A stretch of 64,000 nucleotides of DNA, from the NCBI GenBank assembly GCA_016584305.1, contig JACEEZ010003605.1, positions 30,001 to 94,000 on the forward strand, read 5' to 3'. The notes below the pieces were generated by a model. It did no database searches and was not told the origin of the DNA. It worked only from the letters and a program-made list of their open reading frames with translations. Of this stretch, positions 1 to 9,742 are shown in pieces; position 1 is the first letter of the stretch, and every line of letters begins with the position of its first letter. The translations under genes and the position numbers were made by a program. The DNA comes from Chionoecetes opilio (taxonomy: Eukaryota; Arthropoda; Malacostraca; Decapoda; Majidae).

Positions 1-59
1 ACCAGGTGCCCAAGATGTCTGCACATGAGTTTGAGGAAATGCTCAACACCAACATGAAG
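1..59 (+). CDS. eif3f: eIF3 subunit f, penultimate coding exon (3' part)
   Basis: Codons read in frame from base 3 (base 1-2 complete a codon that starts before the window) give QVPKMSAHEFEEMLNTNMK and stop at AAG|GTAGGG, a good splice donor at 60. The peptide matches my recollection of the conserved C-terminal region of eIF3f (animal proteins have VNQVPK..DFE.MLN.N), and the exon at 13052 continues it in the same phase (0). eIF3f is a non-catalytic MPN-domain subunit of the cytoplasmic eIF3 complex that recruits the 43S ribosome to mRNA. This stretch belongs to the C-terminal helical region that packs with the PCI/MPN core. Only the last 19 codons of this exon are in the window; the rest lies upstream. 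Confidence 0.85.
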
Positions 60-559
60 GTAGGGTTCCTTGTAGTGTTCAGGCAGTGATGGTCATTGAA
101 GCAGCAATGTTCATAGTAGTATTAGTTTTCCGCTATTTTTACTGTTTAATACCATTTAAGGCATGGCTTAGACCATTCCTACTTTTGGCATGCCAGGCCA
201 ATATTTTTACGATGGCGTAATATGTATGTGCCTCCCAAGGATGTACGTGCTCTCCCATACGGGGGCTGAGCGGATGCTGAAGGCTTTCATTGACTCTCCC
301 CGTGTCCTCTCTGACCGTATCTCGTAGTGTCACAATAACACAAAAGAGCAGGTGCAGCCTGCCCTCTAAAGAGAACTCTTATTATTCACCATACCCTACA
401 TGCACTTTACATTCCTACACTCTACTCGAAATTTATTTTTAATTGAATTTGGCCACTGTAATTGCCCCTGAGTCTTTATCTAGGGAGGGGACCAGAAATG
501 TCCCTAGGCTGGACTGGTGTAGCGGCCACGATACAAGATGTCTTGATACCTCCTTCAAC

Positions 560-1679
560 TTTCTCTGTGTACACTTCTGCAACATGAGCAGTCTAAATCC
601 TAATTTCCAGTCTGTGGAACATCACCAAGAACCAAGAATTGCAAGGTTGAGAATTGTAGAGTCTTGGTATCAGAGACCAGAGCTGCACCGCTGGACATGG
701 TATAGTAATACTGGAGGGGTAGCTAAGGAGATTGACCACATCCTCGTTAGTACTCGTTGGAGGATTCTCCAGAACTGCAGGGTTACTGAGGTGCTAAGTT
801 CTTTGCAACTGATCACAGACTTGTTGTTGCTACACTTAGCTTCATGTCAAGTCTAGAAGAATCTCAAGAGGTATCCATACTGTGTTTCATCTTGAGAAGC
901 TGAAGGACTTGACATGTGCCCATGAGTATGCAGTGGCAGTCTCAAATCGGTACAATGTGCTCGGTACCCTTGAAGAATGTGGGATACCTTCAAACGTAAA
1001 ACTCTCCAGGCTGCCAAAGAGTGTATTTGGGAGCGGCCGAGGTCAAGGCGTGGTTTTGTCTCGATGGAGACGCTGGAGAATATTGAGGAGAGTCGCACTG
1101 CCAGGCTTAGTGGGAACTAAGACCAGTACAGGGCTCTGTCACACAGAACTACAGAACTGTAGAACTCTCTTGAGGAGAGACAAGGAGAGACATGTCAGGA
1201 GTCTCGCTGAGGATGTCGAGGGCCATTTGAACGCTAATGAGCTCTGACCCGCTTACCAAGCCCTGAAGAAGCTCCGCTCCATGTCTCCATTTCAGGCGAG
1301 TGCTATCCGAGCAGCAGATGGGCGCCTCGTGTCAGACATGGATGGGCAGATGACTAGTCGGGTTGAGTACTTTGGGAAGCTGTTCACGGTGGACCCTCCA
1401 ATTGGGCAGCTTTACACCACTAGACAATGGGCAGTGGAAGCCAATCCTCACATTGACGAAACCGCACCCTCTCTTGACGAAGTCAGAGAGGCTGTAGCAA
1501 AGTTGAGGGGTGGAAAGGCAGCTGGTGTTTGTAATATCAGTGCGGAGCTGCTCAAACCTGGGGGTGAGGCCATGATCTGCAGGTTGCATGCTGTCTTGAC
1601 TGCCGTGTGGCAATCAGGTACACTTCCTCCTGACTGGAAAAGGGGGCAGGACGTCCTTATATGGAAAGGGAAATGGAAC
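560..1679 (+). mobile_element. LINE A copy 1 (RTE-like), 5' part: endonuclease to start of RT
   Basis: From about 640 the frames encode the C-terminal part of an AP-type endonuclease (ELHRWTWYSN..GVAKEIDHIL..TRWRILQNC, then the TDHR-type motif in a shifted frame near 810). A linker follows, then the start of reverse transcriptase (APSLDEVREAVAKLRGGKAAG and PPDWKRG) ending at 1679. Several frameshifts make it a relic. The 80 bp before it (560-640, FCNMSSLNPNFQSVEHH) resemble the endonuclease start of LINE B, so two families appear joined. It stops abruptly where the inverted copy 2 begins. Confidence 0.75.
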
Positions 1680-1682
1680 AGT

Positions 1683-2979
1683 CAATCAATTAATCAATCA
1701 ATCATTGGGGGCATACATCGGGGGGGGTGCTTCTTGTGCGCGTGACCACAAGTGCGTTTTCCTCACCCACCCTACGATGCCACTCCCGGGGGTCACCATG
1801 CGCGAGTCCCCATGAAGGCTCCCTTCCCATACCAAGCAACTCTTGACAGGAAACATCAACTTGCACCAGCCACGAGCCTTGTGGGCGTCACCTTGGCCTC
1901 CTCCACGCCGGATTGTCTCTTACAGATGCAACTCGGTGGGAAGGATTGGATTCAGGGTAGCGTGCCACATGTCCATATAGCCGAAGTTGGCGCTGACGAA
2001 CTATGCAGGTAATGACTTGATTCAGTCTCACGGTACAATCGCTGATTTGACACATAATCATCCCAGCAATACCCCATGATTCTGCAAAGACCAAAGGTTA
2101 CCAAAGGCATCGATTCACCTCTTCAAGTCGCTATTTAGTGTCCATGTCTCACATCCATAGAGTGAGACAGGGATCACAAACGACTTAAAGATCCGGACCT
2201 TTGTCCTTTTGCACAGGTACCGACAACTCGTGCTGAGCGAGTCCATAACACCGTGGGCTATGCCAATCCGTCGTAACACTTTTTGACGTGACCCGCTGTC
2301 ATTCTGGACTGCGCTACCAAGGTATGTAAAACTTCCAAGATCTCAATGTCCTCGCCGCACGCATAAACAGCCTGTACTGTTTCATCTAGTGAGCCTCCAA
2401 ATACCTGGACCTTGGTCTTGAGCCAGGAGACCTCAAGTCCCAAAGGCTATGTTTCCTCATGCAGCGCCTCGAGAGCCATCACCAGAACCTCTAGCGACTC
2501 AGCAAAGACTACTGCATCATCGGCAAAAACAAGATCAGTGATCTTGGTACTGCCAAGGGATACTCCACAATCACTTTGGTACACAACTTTGCCCAGTACC
2601 CAGTTCATACAAGTGTTGAAAAGTGATGGGGCAAGGATGCACCCATGCCTCACTCCTGTATTCACAGGAAAAAATCCTGGGTACACCTCCCCCACACTTT
2701 ACAGCACTCTCAGTCCCAGAGTACAGGCCAGTCATCAGATCAATAACCCCGCGAAGTTGCAGAAGATCCAAGAGTGACTCACGATGCACTGAGTCAAACG
2801 CCTTCTTGAGATCAGCATAGGCTGCAAGCATCCCCTGTCGAAACTCACGTCGGCGTTCCACCAGGACACGAAGTGCTAGGATACGGTTTCTTGTTGACTT
2901 ACCAGGCGTGAACCCAGACTGCTGAGGTCTCTGAATCTTCTTCAGCAGATGACTGCAGATCTGTATCAGCAATAGATGG
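1683..2979 (-). mobile_element. LINE A copy 2 (RTE-like), 3' part, inverted
   Basis: Reading leftward from 2979 the frames give LAHLLL, QQSGFTPGKST, DLKKAFDSVHRESL, TGLYSGTESAVKCG, TKITDLVFADDAVVFAESLE and near the end [28 protein letters not shown]. These are RT palm motifs, including the FADD catalytic box, followed by the C-terminal domain. The 3' end at 1683 has a short TGAT/TTGAT repeat tail as in the other copies. It is broken by many frameshifts. Confidence 0.75.
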
Positions 2980-3213
2980 GCAAGGACATTGAGATCTTGC
3001 AAAGATTTACATAGCTTGATAGCGCAGTCCAGAATAACGTCGCGTCAGGTCAAGAAGTCTTACGGCAGATTGGCATAGCCCACGGTGTTATGGACTCGCT
3101 CAGCACGATTATTTGGCATTGTCGGTACCTGTGCAAAAGGACAAAGATCCGGATCTTCAAGTCGCTTGTGATCCCTGTCTTACTCTATGGATGTGAGACA
3201 TGGATGGACATGT
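2980..3213 (+). mobile_element. LINE A copy 3, internal fragment
   Basis: A 234-bp + strand piece starts at GACATTGAGATCTTG and encodes the post-palm segment (RQIGIAHGVMDSLS..CKRTKIRIFKSLVIPVLLYGCETW). It abuts the 5' end of the inverted copy 2 at 2979/2980 and stops at 3213. Together with copies 1 and 2 it forms a +/-/+ mosaic of one family. Confidence 0.7.
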
Positions 3214-3221
3214 GAGACATC

Positions 3222-3830
3222 ATGGCATTGGCTGTTTGCACATGTTATGCCTTTGTATTGGCCTCAGGCAAGTGTACATTGGAGCCCATTTCTCTTGCAT
3301 GGGGAAGTGTTCTTTCCACAATTCCCAGTATTGCACCTGATTATCTTAAGTAGGGAAGCAGGATCTGCAACCTGCTCCATTCGCTGTGGCTTCAAGACAG
3401 TTCCAAGTCTTGTTTTGCGGACAAACCATCCCCATTTAGTAGCAACCATGCCAGCCAACCAGGCTTGCACTTGGTGGTAGACCCTTCGGCTGTGGAATCT
3501 AGCAGCATCTGTAGTAGGAGGATGACGCTCAAGGATAACTTTAGCTTGAAGCCACCTTCTCAGAAAATTTGGATACCCATTCCAGATTTAAGACAGTGCC
3601 ATGCTTACAAGCATATAGCACTGCACGTGCTTGATTCCCTGCTTTTTCGACTTCTTCCTGACTTTTATCTCGCATCATAAACACTTGTGCGGTCTCTTGT
3701 AAATCTCTATATTTTTCAAGCGAAGATACTTTTCCCATATGGTCGGGAGGTTGTATCGCAACCTGATAACGCAGGGATGAAGAGCAGGGATTCACTGCAT
3801 CTCAGTGTCATTTATCTTGCCTGGAGCCAT
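3222..3830 (-). pseudogene. decayed ORF with Cys-rich C terminus, probably transposon-derived
   Basis: On the - strand, 3795-3541 encodes HMGKVSSLEKYRDLQETAQVF..KSQEEVEKAGNQA..YACKHG. After frame changes, 3470-3264 encodes VRKTRLGTVLKPQRMEQVADP, then KIIRCNTGNCGKNTSPCKRN and GLQCTLA, then a TGA where a Cys codon would fit, then GQYKG..CANSQCHD. The regular Cys spacing (C.C...C.....C.....C...C) looks like a small metal-binding tail seen at the end of uncharacterised arthropod repeat proteins. I do not recognise a specific family. No clean start and at least three breaks. Confidence 0.45.
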
Positions 3831-4093
3831 CATTAAGCCTGAACTTAAAAACAGTAGGCTCAAATAATGGTAAATAAAAAACTAGACCTAATGTAAAGGC
3901 AGATGCTCATAAATTGCCTCCTCCCACTCTGACTGTGGAGGCCACAGAGCTTTTATCACGCACAGCAAATAAATGACAACAGTAGAACATGGTGAGGTAT
4001 GATAACTTGTAAAAATCAAATGTCACAGCTAGGTAGCCAAGGACTTGCGGAGCACCAGAAAAGGCCCTTTATCTGTTTTTTTTTTTACGGTTA

Positions 4094-4226
<133 letters not shown>

Positions 4227-4282
4227 CCATATACACATATACACACACACACACAGACATGCCCTCGGCTTTCTAACATAAT

Positions 4283-4725
4283 TCGTTCCCAAAAGTTGTT
4301 CTAAAACCAAAACACATTTTTCCATAAGAAACAATATAAAATGGATTAATCTGTTCCTGACCCCCAAAATAAAGACCTTTTTTTACGTGTTTAGCTGTAT
4401 TTCATGCATAAAAATGCCTATAAATGCAATGTAATATTATACATGTATTATAACATTTTATATTATAGCATTTTTTTCATTATAACTTTTTGTATTCTCT
4501 TACTGTCTTCTTTATAGGGACTGGCAACTAAGCGGGCTTTGTGTTGCCTCTTTTTGTTGTGCTCTTGGCCAGTCCTTTGTGATATAAAAAAATATAAAAT
4601 ATAAAAAATAAACTTGTTCGGCAACAGAGTTATCGTACGGCAACCGGTGCAATTATGAGTTTGAAATTCTGTTCGTAAACCGATTTGTTTGAAAAGGGAG
4701 ACGTTAGAAACCCGAGGTTTAACTG
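4283..4725. mobile_element. Tc1/mariner (pogo-like) MITE, right part
   Basis: The right end GAGGTTTAACTG|TA at about 4725 and the internal GTTCGTAAACCGATTTG have the form of pogo-type TIRs. The left terminus is replaced by the TA repeat. A LINE B 3' fragment is inserted inside. Directly after it (4731-4900) another TIR-like start (CCCTCGTTTTCCCGGAC) begins; I see no matching right end. Confidence 0.5.
4487..4612 (+). mobile_element. LINE B 3'-UTR fragment
   Basis: About 125 bp (TATTCTCTTACTGTCTTCTT ... GGCCAGTCCTTTGTGAT followed by an A-rich TATAAAA tail) match the reverse complement of the LINE B 3' UTR at 13600-13715. It is a severely 5'-truncated, + oriented insertion within the MITE. Confidence 0.75.
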
Positions 4726-5098
4726 TATATACACACAACCCTCGTTTTCCCGGACTAATAGGGGGGAGCACTGGTCCGGGAACCGCAAAAGCCCGGGAAT
4801 TGCAACAGTCCGAGGCCATTACCCACCCCCGGACGTTTATCCTACTCTAGTATTTACTGTCCGGCAACCGCCAATATCAACTACCCCGCCACAGACTTTT
4901 ACGTCACTTTGCTCTTGTTTTTAGGGTTGCGAGGATCCCTTGGGGAACACTATGAGCCCTGGTGATGTCCTATGATGCTATCACAGGTGCTGTAGTTGAC
5001 CTGTCTTCCTCAGGAAGGCACAGGTGAGGCGGATGACAGCATGTTGCCGGGATGGGTGGACGCCAGCCGCCGCCAGCATGGTGGGCAGGTCACCACAG

Positions 5099-6655
5099 GC
5101 ACCCTCTCTTGACGAAGTCAGAGAGGCTGTAGCAAAGTTGAGGGTTGGAAAGGCAGCTGGTGTTTGTAATATCAGTGCAGAGCTCCTCAAAGCTGGGGGT
5201 GAGGCCATGATCAGTGGGTTGCATGCTGTCCTGACTGCCGTGTGGCAATCAGGTACCGTTCCTCCTGACTGAAAAAGGGGGCTGGTCGTCCCTATCTGGA
5301 AAGGGAAAGGGGACCGTCAGGACTGCAACAACTACCGCGGTATTACACTGCTCAGCGTGCCAGGCAAGGTGCTTGCCCATCTATTGCTGACATGGATCCG
5401 CAGTCATCTGCTGAAGCATCAGAGACCTCAGCAGTCTTGGTTCACGCCTGGTAAGTCAACAACGGACAGTATCCTAGCGCTTCGTGTCCTGGTGGAACGC
5501 CGACGTGAGTTTCGACATGGGATGCTTGCAGCCTATGTTGATCTCAAGAAGACGTTTGACTCAGTGCATCGTGAGTCACTCTGGGATCTTCTGCGACTTC
5601 GCGGGATTCCTGCAAGGGCTATTGGTTTGATAACTGGTCTGTATTCTGGGACTGAGAGTGCTGTGAAGTGTGGGGCAGGTGTATCCAGCTTCTTTCCTGT
5701 TAATACAGGAGTGAGACAAGGGTGCGTCCTTGCCCCATCACTATTCAACACTTGTATGGACTGGGTATTGGACAAGGTTGTAGATAAAAGTGATTGTGGA
5801 GCATCCGTCGGTAACACCAAGATCACTGATCTTGTTTTTGCCGATGATGCAGTAATCTTTGCTGAGTCGCTGGAGGCCCTGGTGATGGCTCTCGAGGCGC
5901 TGCACGAGGAGGCAAAGCCTTTGGACTTGAGGTCTCCTGGCTTAAGACCAAGGTCCAGGTGTTTGGAGGCTTACTAGATGAAGCAGTACAGTCTGTTGAT
6001 GCGTGCAGCGAGGACATTGATATCTTGGAAAGTTTTACATACCTTGGTATCGCAGTCCATAATGACGGCGGGTCACGTCATGAAGTCTTATGGCGAATTG
6101 GCATAGCCCACGGTGCTATGGACTCACTCAGCGGGAGTATTTGGCTTTGTCGGTACCTGTGGAGGAGGACAAAAATCCGGAACTTCAAGTCGCTTGTGAT
6201 CCCTGTCTTACTCTATGGTTGTGAGACATGGACACTAAATACTGACTTGAAGAGACGAATCGATGCCTTTGGTAATAAATGTCTTCGCAGAATCATGGGG
6301 TATCACTGGGATGATTACGTGTCAAATCAGCGATTGCACCGTGAGACTGAATCGAGGCCTATTACCTGCATAGTCCGTCAGTGCCAACTTCTGCTATATG
6401 GGCATGTGGCACGCTACCCTGAAACCGATCCTTCCATTGGGTTGTATCTGTAAGAGACAATCCGGCGTGGAGGAGGCCAAGGGGGTGCCCACAAGGCTCG
6501 TGGCTGGGGCAAGTTGATGTTTCTTGTCAAGAGCTGCTTGGTATGGGAAAGGAGCCTGCATGGGGACTCGCGCGTGGTGACCCCCGGGAGTGGCGTCGTA
6601 GGGTGGGCGAGGCGACGCGCCCCCCGCCGTATGCCCCCAATGATTGATGATTGAT
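5099..6655 (+). mobile_element. LINE A copy 4 (RTE-like), RT to 3' end
   Basis: It starts inside RT (APSLDEVREAVAKLR) and continues through WIRSHLLKHQRPQQS, VDLKKTFDSVHRES, NTGVRQGCVLAPSLF and KITDLVFADDAVIFAES (intact catalytic Asp pair). The C-terminal domain follows ([26 protein letters not shown]) and then the 3' tail TGATTGATGATTGATT at about 6640-6655. Long open stretches (5357-5977, 5959-6453) are split by a stop near 5270 and a frameshift near 5940-5970. The 5' truncation is at about 5099; the preceding 4930-5098 is unassigned. It truncates the C-terminal end of the Tigger transposase at 6660. Confidence 0.85.
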
Positions 6656-6663
6656 TATAGAGA

Positions 6664-8009
6664 AGTGAGTGAAAATCTGAAGCCTCAAATCCATGAAAAT
6701 AAAAGTCCAAATCCTCGTCCTTAATTAACTTATTCCACGTGTTGCTAAGCGTGGTATGCTTCACCTCGCCCCGTGCCTCATTCATGTTGTAGAATGTAGA
6801 TGGCGGAGCGGATGTTGTAAGCCTTTATATTATCCTAGGTTCTCTTCCCTCTCGTATCCTCTTCCATGTCTGCCTCAGTCTCCCTGATAACCAGTACTTC
6901 ATCGAGATATTTTCGCTGATACCGCCACTTAAAAGCACTGATGACTCCTTGATCCATGGGTTGGATCAAGGATGTGGTATTTGAGGGCAAAAACATGCAC
7001 CTAATCCTCCCGTCAGCACTCTGCAAAACATCCTCATGGGGGTGGGCGGGAGCATTGTCGAGCAAAACTAATGCCTTCACATCTGCAGGCGGGATCTTGA
7101 GAACCCTTTCTTGGTGGTTCCTTATCTCAGGCAACAGGTGATGCTTGAACCAGTTTTCACATATCCACGAGGTGAATCAAGCTTTCTTGGAACTATAATA
7201 ATGAACAGGAAGATAACAGTACTTGAAGAGCTTGACTTGAACTTGAAGAAGATACAGTCCTTGAGTGCCCTGGGTTTAACTGACTTCCCTACAATTGCGA
7301 GTTTCAACCTGTGTGTACCAGACACATTACCACCACACATCACAGATAGCCGCTCTTTATTTATTTTCTTTCCTGGTACCTTACGTTCATTCTTCCTTGC
7401 TTGGGTGTTATTAGGCATGGACCTCCACATCACTCCACTCTCATCCATATTGTAAATTTGACTTAAGGAGAGTTCTTCATGTTTGATTAAATCAATTAAC
7501 TTTAGCCTAAACGGTTTGACACTTTCTGTATCGGCACTAGCAGACTCGCCTAAAACTTTTACATTATGGATGCCATGGCGTTTCCTGAACCGCCACAGCC
7601 AGCCATCACTCGCCTTAAAATCATTCATCCCCATGTGTGTGTGCAGCAAGCTTCCCAGCACTTGCAACCAACTCCACACCTCTCACCGAGACACCACAAG
7701 CACGCTGCTGTACGTACCATTTGTAGACGGCAGCATCCAAATCGACACTCTTAGAGGTTTTCATATGTTTACTACCACTGTCACTCTTACCTACCCTGGA
7801 CACAGAAAATTTCACAGCATAAGTCTGCAACTTAACTTTGCATTTTCTGATATCAGAAAGTCTGTTTTTTTATCCCATAATCCACGCACACCTGCGCCAC
7901 CGTCTTCCCGGCCTCAAGTTCCTTTTATCATCTCAAGTTTTTGCGACACAGAGAGGTGCACGGGCTTTCGTGTGCGCTTGGTCACGTTCTTGTAGGTTGG
8001 TGGTGCCAT
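6664..8009 (-). pseudogene. pogo/Tigger (jerky-like) DDE transposase, broken
   Basis: The start codon is at 8009 (MAPPTYKNVTKRTRK). An HTH/psq segment follows (LSVSQKLEMIKG..) with a frameshift near 7900. The CENP-B-type region (ASDGWLWRFRKRHGIHNVK) and the DDE_1 motifs YNMDESGVMWRSMP, LLDNAPAHP and FLPSNTTSLIQPMDQG come next, ending in WNKLIKDEDLDF..GFEASDFHSLL at 6670. Order and spacing are those of the transposase that moves pogo/Tigger elements by cut-and-paste at TA sites. At least two frameshifts are present, and the last part is cut off by LINE A copy 4. Confidence 0.85.
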
Positions 8010-8427
8010 CCTGAACGTAAAGCGAAGGTAAAGCAAAGAAACCACGGCAGACAACCTTGCACTGCGAGGCAATAAATGTAAACAAAACATTGAGACAAAA
8101 GTGTCAGCTGCAATGGAAGAACAGCTGAGGCAATACAGGTCACAAGAAGAGGAAGAGTAAGGCGCTCGTAAACGCTTGTCTCTCGCCTCCCTATGAACAA
8201 CATGTCATTATCTCCAAAAGTAATGATTTGCGACAGAAGCTCATAGAGAGAATGTTTCCTAGAATTCAATAAGGTATACAGAAACCACACTCCCAATTGT
8301 GTAGGGAATTTCGGTCCTATAGTAAAATAATACCGGATCTGTGAAGGTCTGGAATAAAAAAACCCACGAATAAGGGCTGGAAAGGACTTTAGAATTTTAC
8401 CAAACGATGCGGTGATGACCGGAGACG

Positions 8428-8590
8428 ATGACAAAAATGACAAGCTACGGTGAAGTCATAAAAGTGATTACAAAAGAGAATAAGACACTCTTAAGACAAA
8501 GAGAAAATATCTTGAAAAAGATAATAAACGCTGAACTAGCTATCACTTTTAACGAGATCTGTCTCAGAGAAAATCTCCTGTCCGTATATA
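8428..8590 (+). pseudogene. possible Penelope-like N-terminal fragment
   Basis: The frame encodes a basic, probably helical stretch (GEVIKVITKENKTLLRQREN, then ILKKIINAELAITFNE and CLRENLLSVYT). It resembles the N-terminal segment of Penelope-like proteins, and it lies immediately 5' of a Penelope remnant in the same orientation. It runs into a TA repeat at 8590. Confidence 0.45.
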
Positions 8591-8625
8591 CTATATATAT
8601 ATATATATATATATAATTATATATA

Positions 8626-9423
8626 TAATGAAGATATAAACCAGCGCGGGTAGAAACATCTTGATTGTTTATTCGAACGTTTCGGCTATACATAAGCCAT
8701 CATCAGCCTAAAATCGGATACAAATTTTTTTTTTTTTTTAAATGAAAATATACAAGTTATAAAATTATTTGCACATTTAAAATGCCTAACCTAAAATATA
8801 ATAAAATAAGAATAAAAATTATAAAACAGTTCCTGCGTTCCTCAGTGGTGTACCAATTTAAGTGCAGTAGCTGTAACGCTGCTTATATTGGGCAGACCAA
8901 ACGCCACCTCACCACTAGGATCGCGGAGCATCGGGGACTGTCTCACAGGACTGGCAAACCCGTGTCCAAACCACCATTTTCAGCCATTCGGGATCATTCC
9001 GAAGCCTCAGGCCACCCAATAACAAATCAAGACTTTAATATATTACACACAAGCTCCCACGACTCCACCCGGTGGATATGTGAGAGCCTCCTCACCCACC
9101 ACCACAAACCGTCCCTCTGCGCACAGGGCACCTCAACCCCGCTTGTGTGCTTTTAGACCATGTGGGAATCCCACACTCCACTGCGATGTTGATTGGTATG
9201 TGTAGTATTTTTATTTTATTACTGTTTATAATTTTTATTCTTATTTTATTATATTTTAGGTTAGGCATTTTAAATGTGCAAATAATTTTATAACTTGTAT
9301 ATTTTCATTTTAACAAAAAAAAATGTTGTATCCGATTTTAGGCTGATGATGGTTATGTATAGCGAAACGTTCGAATAAACAATCAAGATGTTTCTAACCC
9401 GCGCTGGTTTATATCTTCATTAT
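8626..9423 (+). mobile_element. Penelope-like element remnant with inverted terminal repeats
   Basis: Two ~200-bp arms, 8626-8825 and 9225-9423, are inverted copies of each other (outer ends TATAATGAAGATATAAACC and its complement; inner ends at TTTATAATTTTTATTC). Between them lies a GIY-YIG endonuclease segment. Inverted pseudo-LTRs around a RT/GIY-YIG ORF are typical of Penelope elements; here the RT is lost. The arms carry a CTGATGA...GAAA motif (see findings). Confidence 0.75.
8827..9156 (+). pseudogene. GIY-YIG endonuclease domain fragment of a Penelope-like element
   Basis: The frame reads YQFKCSSCNAAYIGQTKRHL, then TTRIAEHRGLSHRTGKPV and SAIRDHSEASGHPI. The CxxC followed by YIGQT is the GIY-YIG core with its Penelope-specific Cys motif; the R..EH element follows as expected. 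This domain nicks DNA for target-primed reverse transcription. No RT is present upstream, so it is a domain remnant; the reading frame itself is open until the TAG at about 9154. Confidence 0.8.
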
Positions 9424-9448
9424 TAGATCTCGATTCCTCATGGAGAAA

Positions 9449-9483
9449 GTATTGCCTCTCTCTCTCTCTCTCATCTCCTCTCT

Positions 9484-9524
<41 letters not shown>

Positions 9525-9556
9525 CTATATATATATATATAATATATATATAAGAA
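9449..9556. repeat. (TC)n then (TA)n microsatellite
   Basis: CTCTCTCT runs from 9453 to about 9524, followed by TATATA to 9556. It lies at the 3' border of the minus-strand Penelope element. Confidence 0.95.
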
Positions 9557-9742
9557 ACAATAAATATTCCTATATTTTCTAAAATTACAACTAATAATAA
9601 AAATATAATTTGTACTTACGGACCTTGGTGTGTGTGCTGCTGTAGGTTGGTAGAGGACTGAATGAACACTGGTTTTGTGGTGACATTTCAGCTTGTGTGG
9701 GGGCGATCGAACCGAGAGTCGGGCCAATCGAAACAGTGGTAA

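Noticed and set aside
443..856. 137-aa ORF as an intact protein
   Set aside because: It joins pieces of LINE B and LINE A endonuclease; the frame is chimeric.
8670..8710. Calling a proven hammerhead ribozyme
   Set aside because: The core words are present but an extra base precedes stem II and stems I and III could not be shown; kept only as a finding to test.
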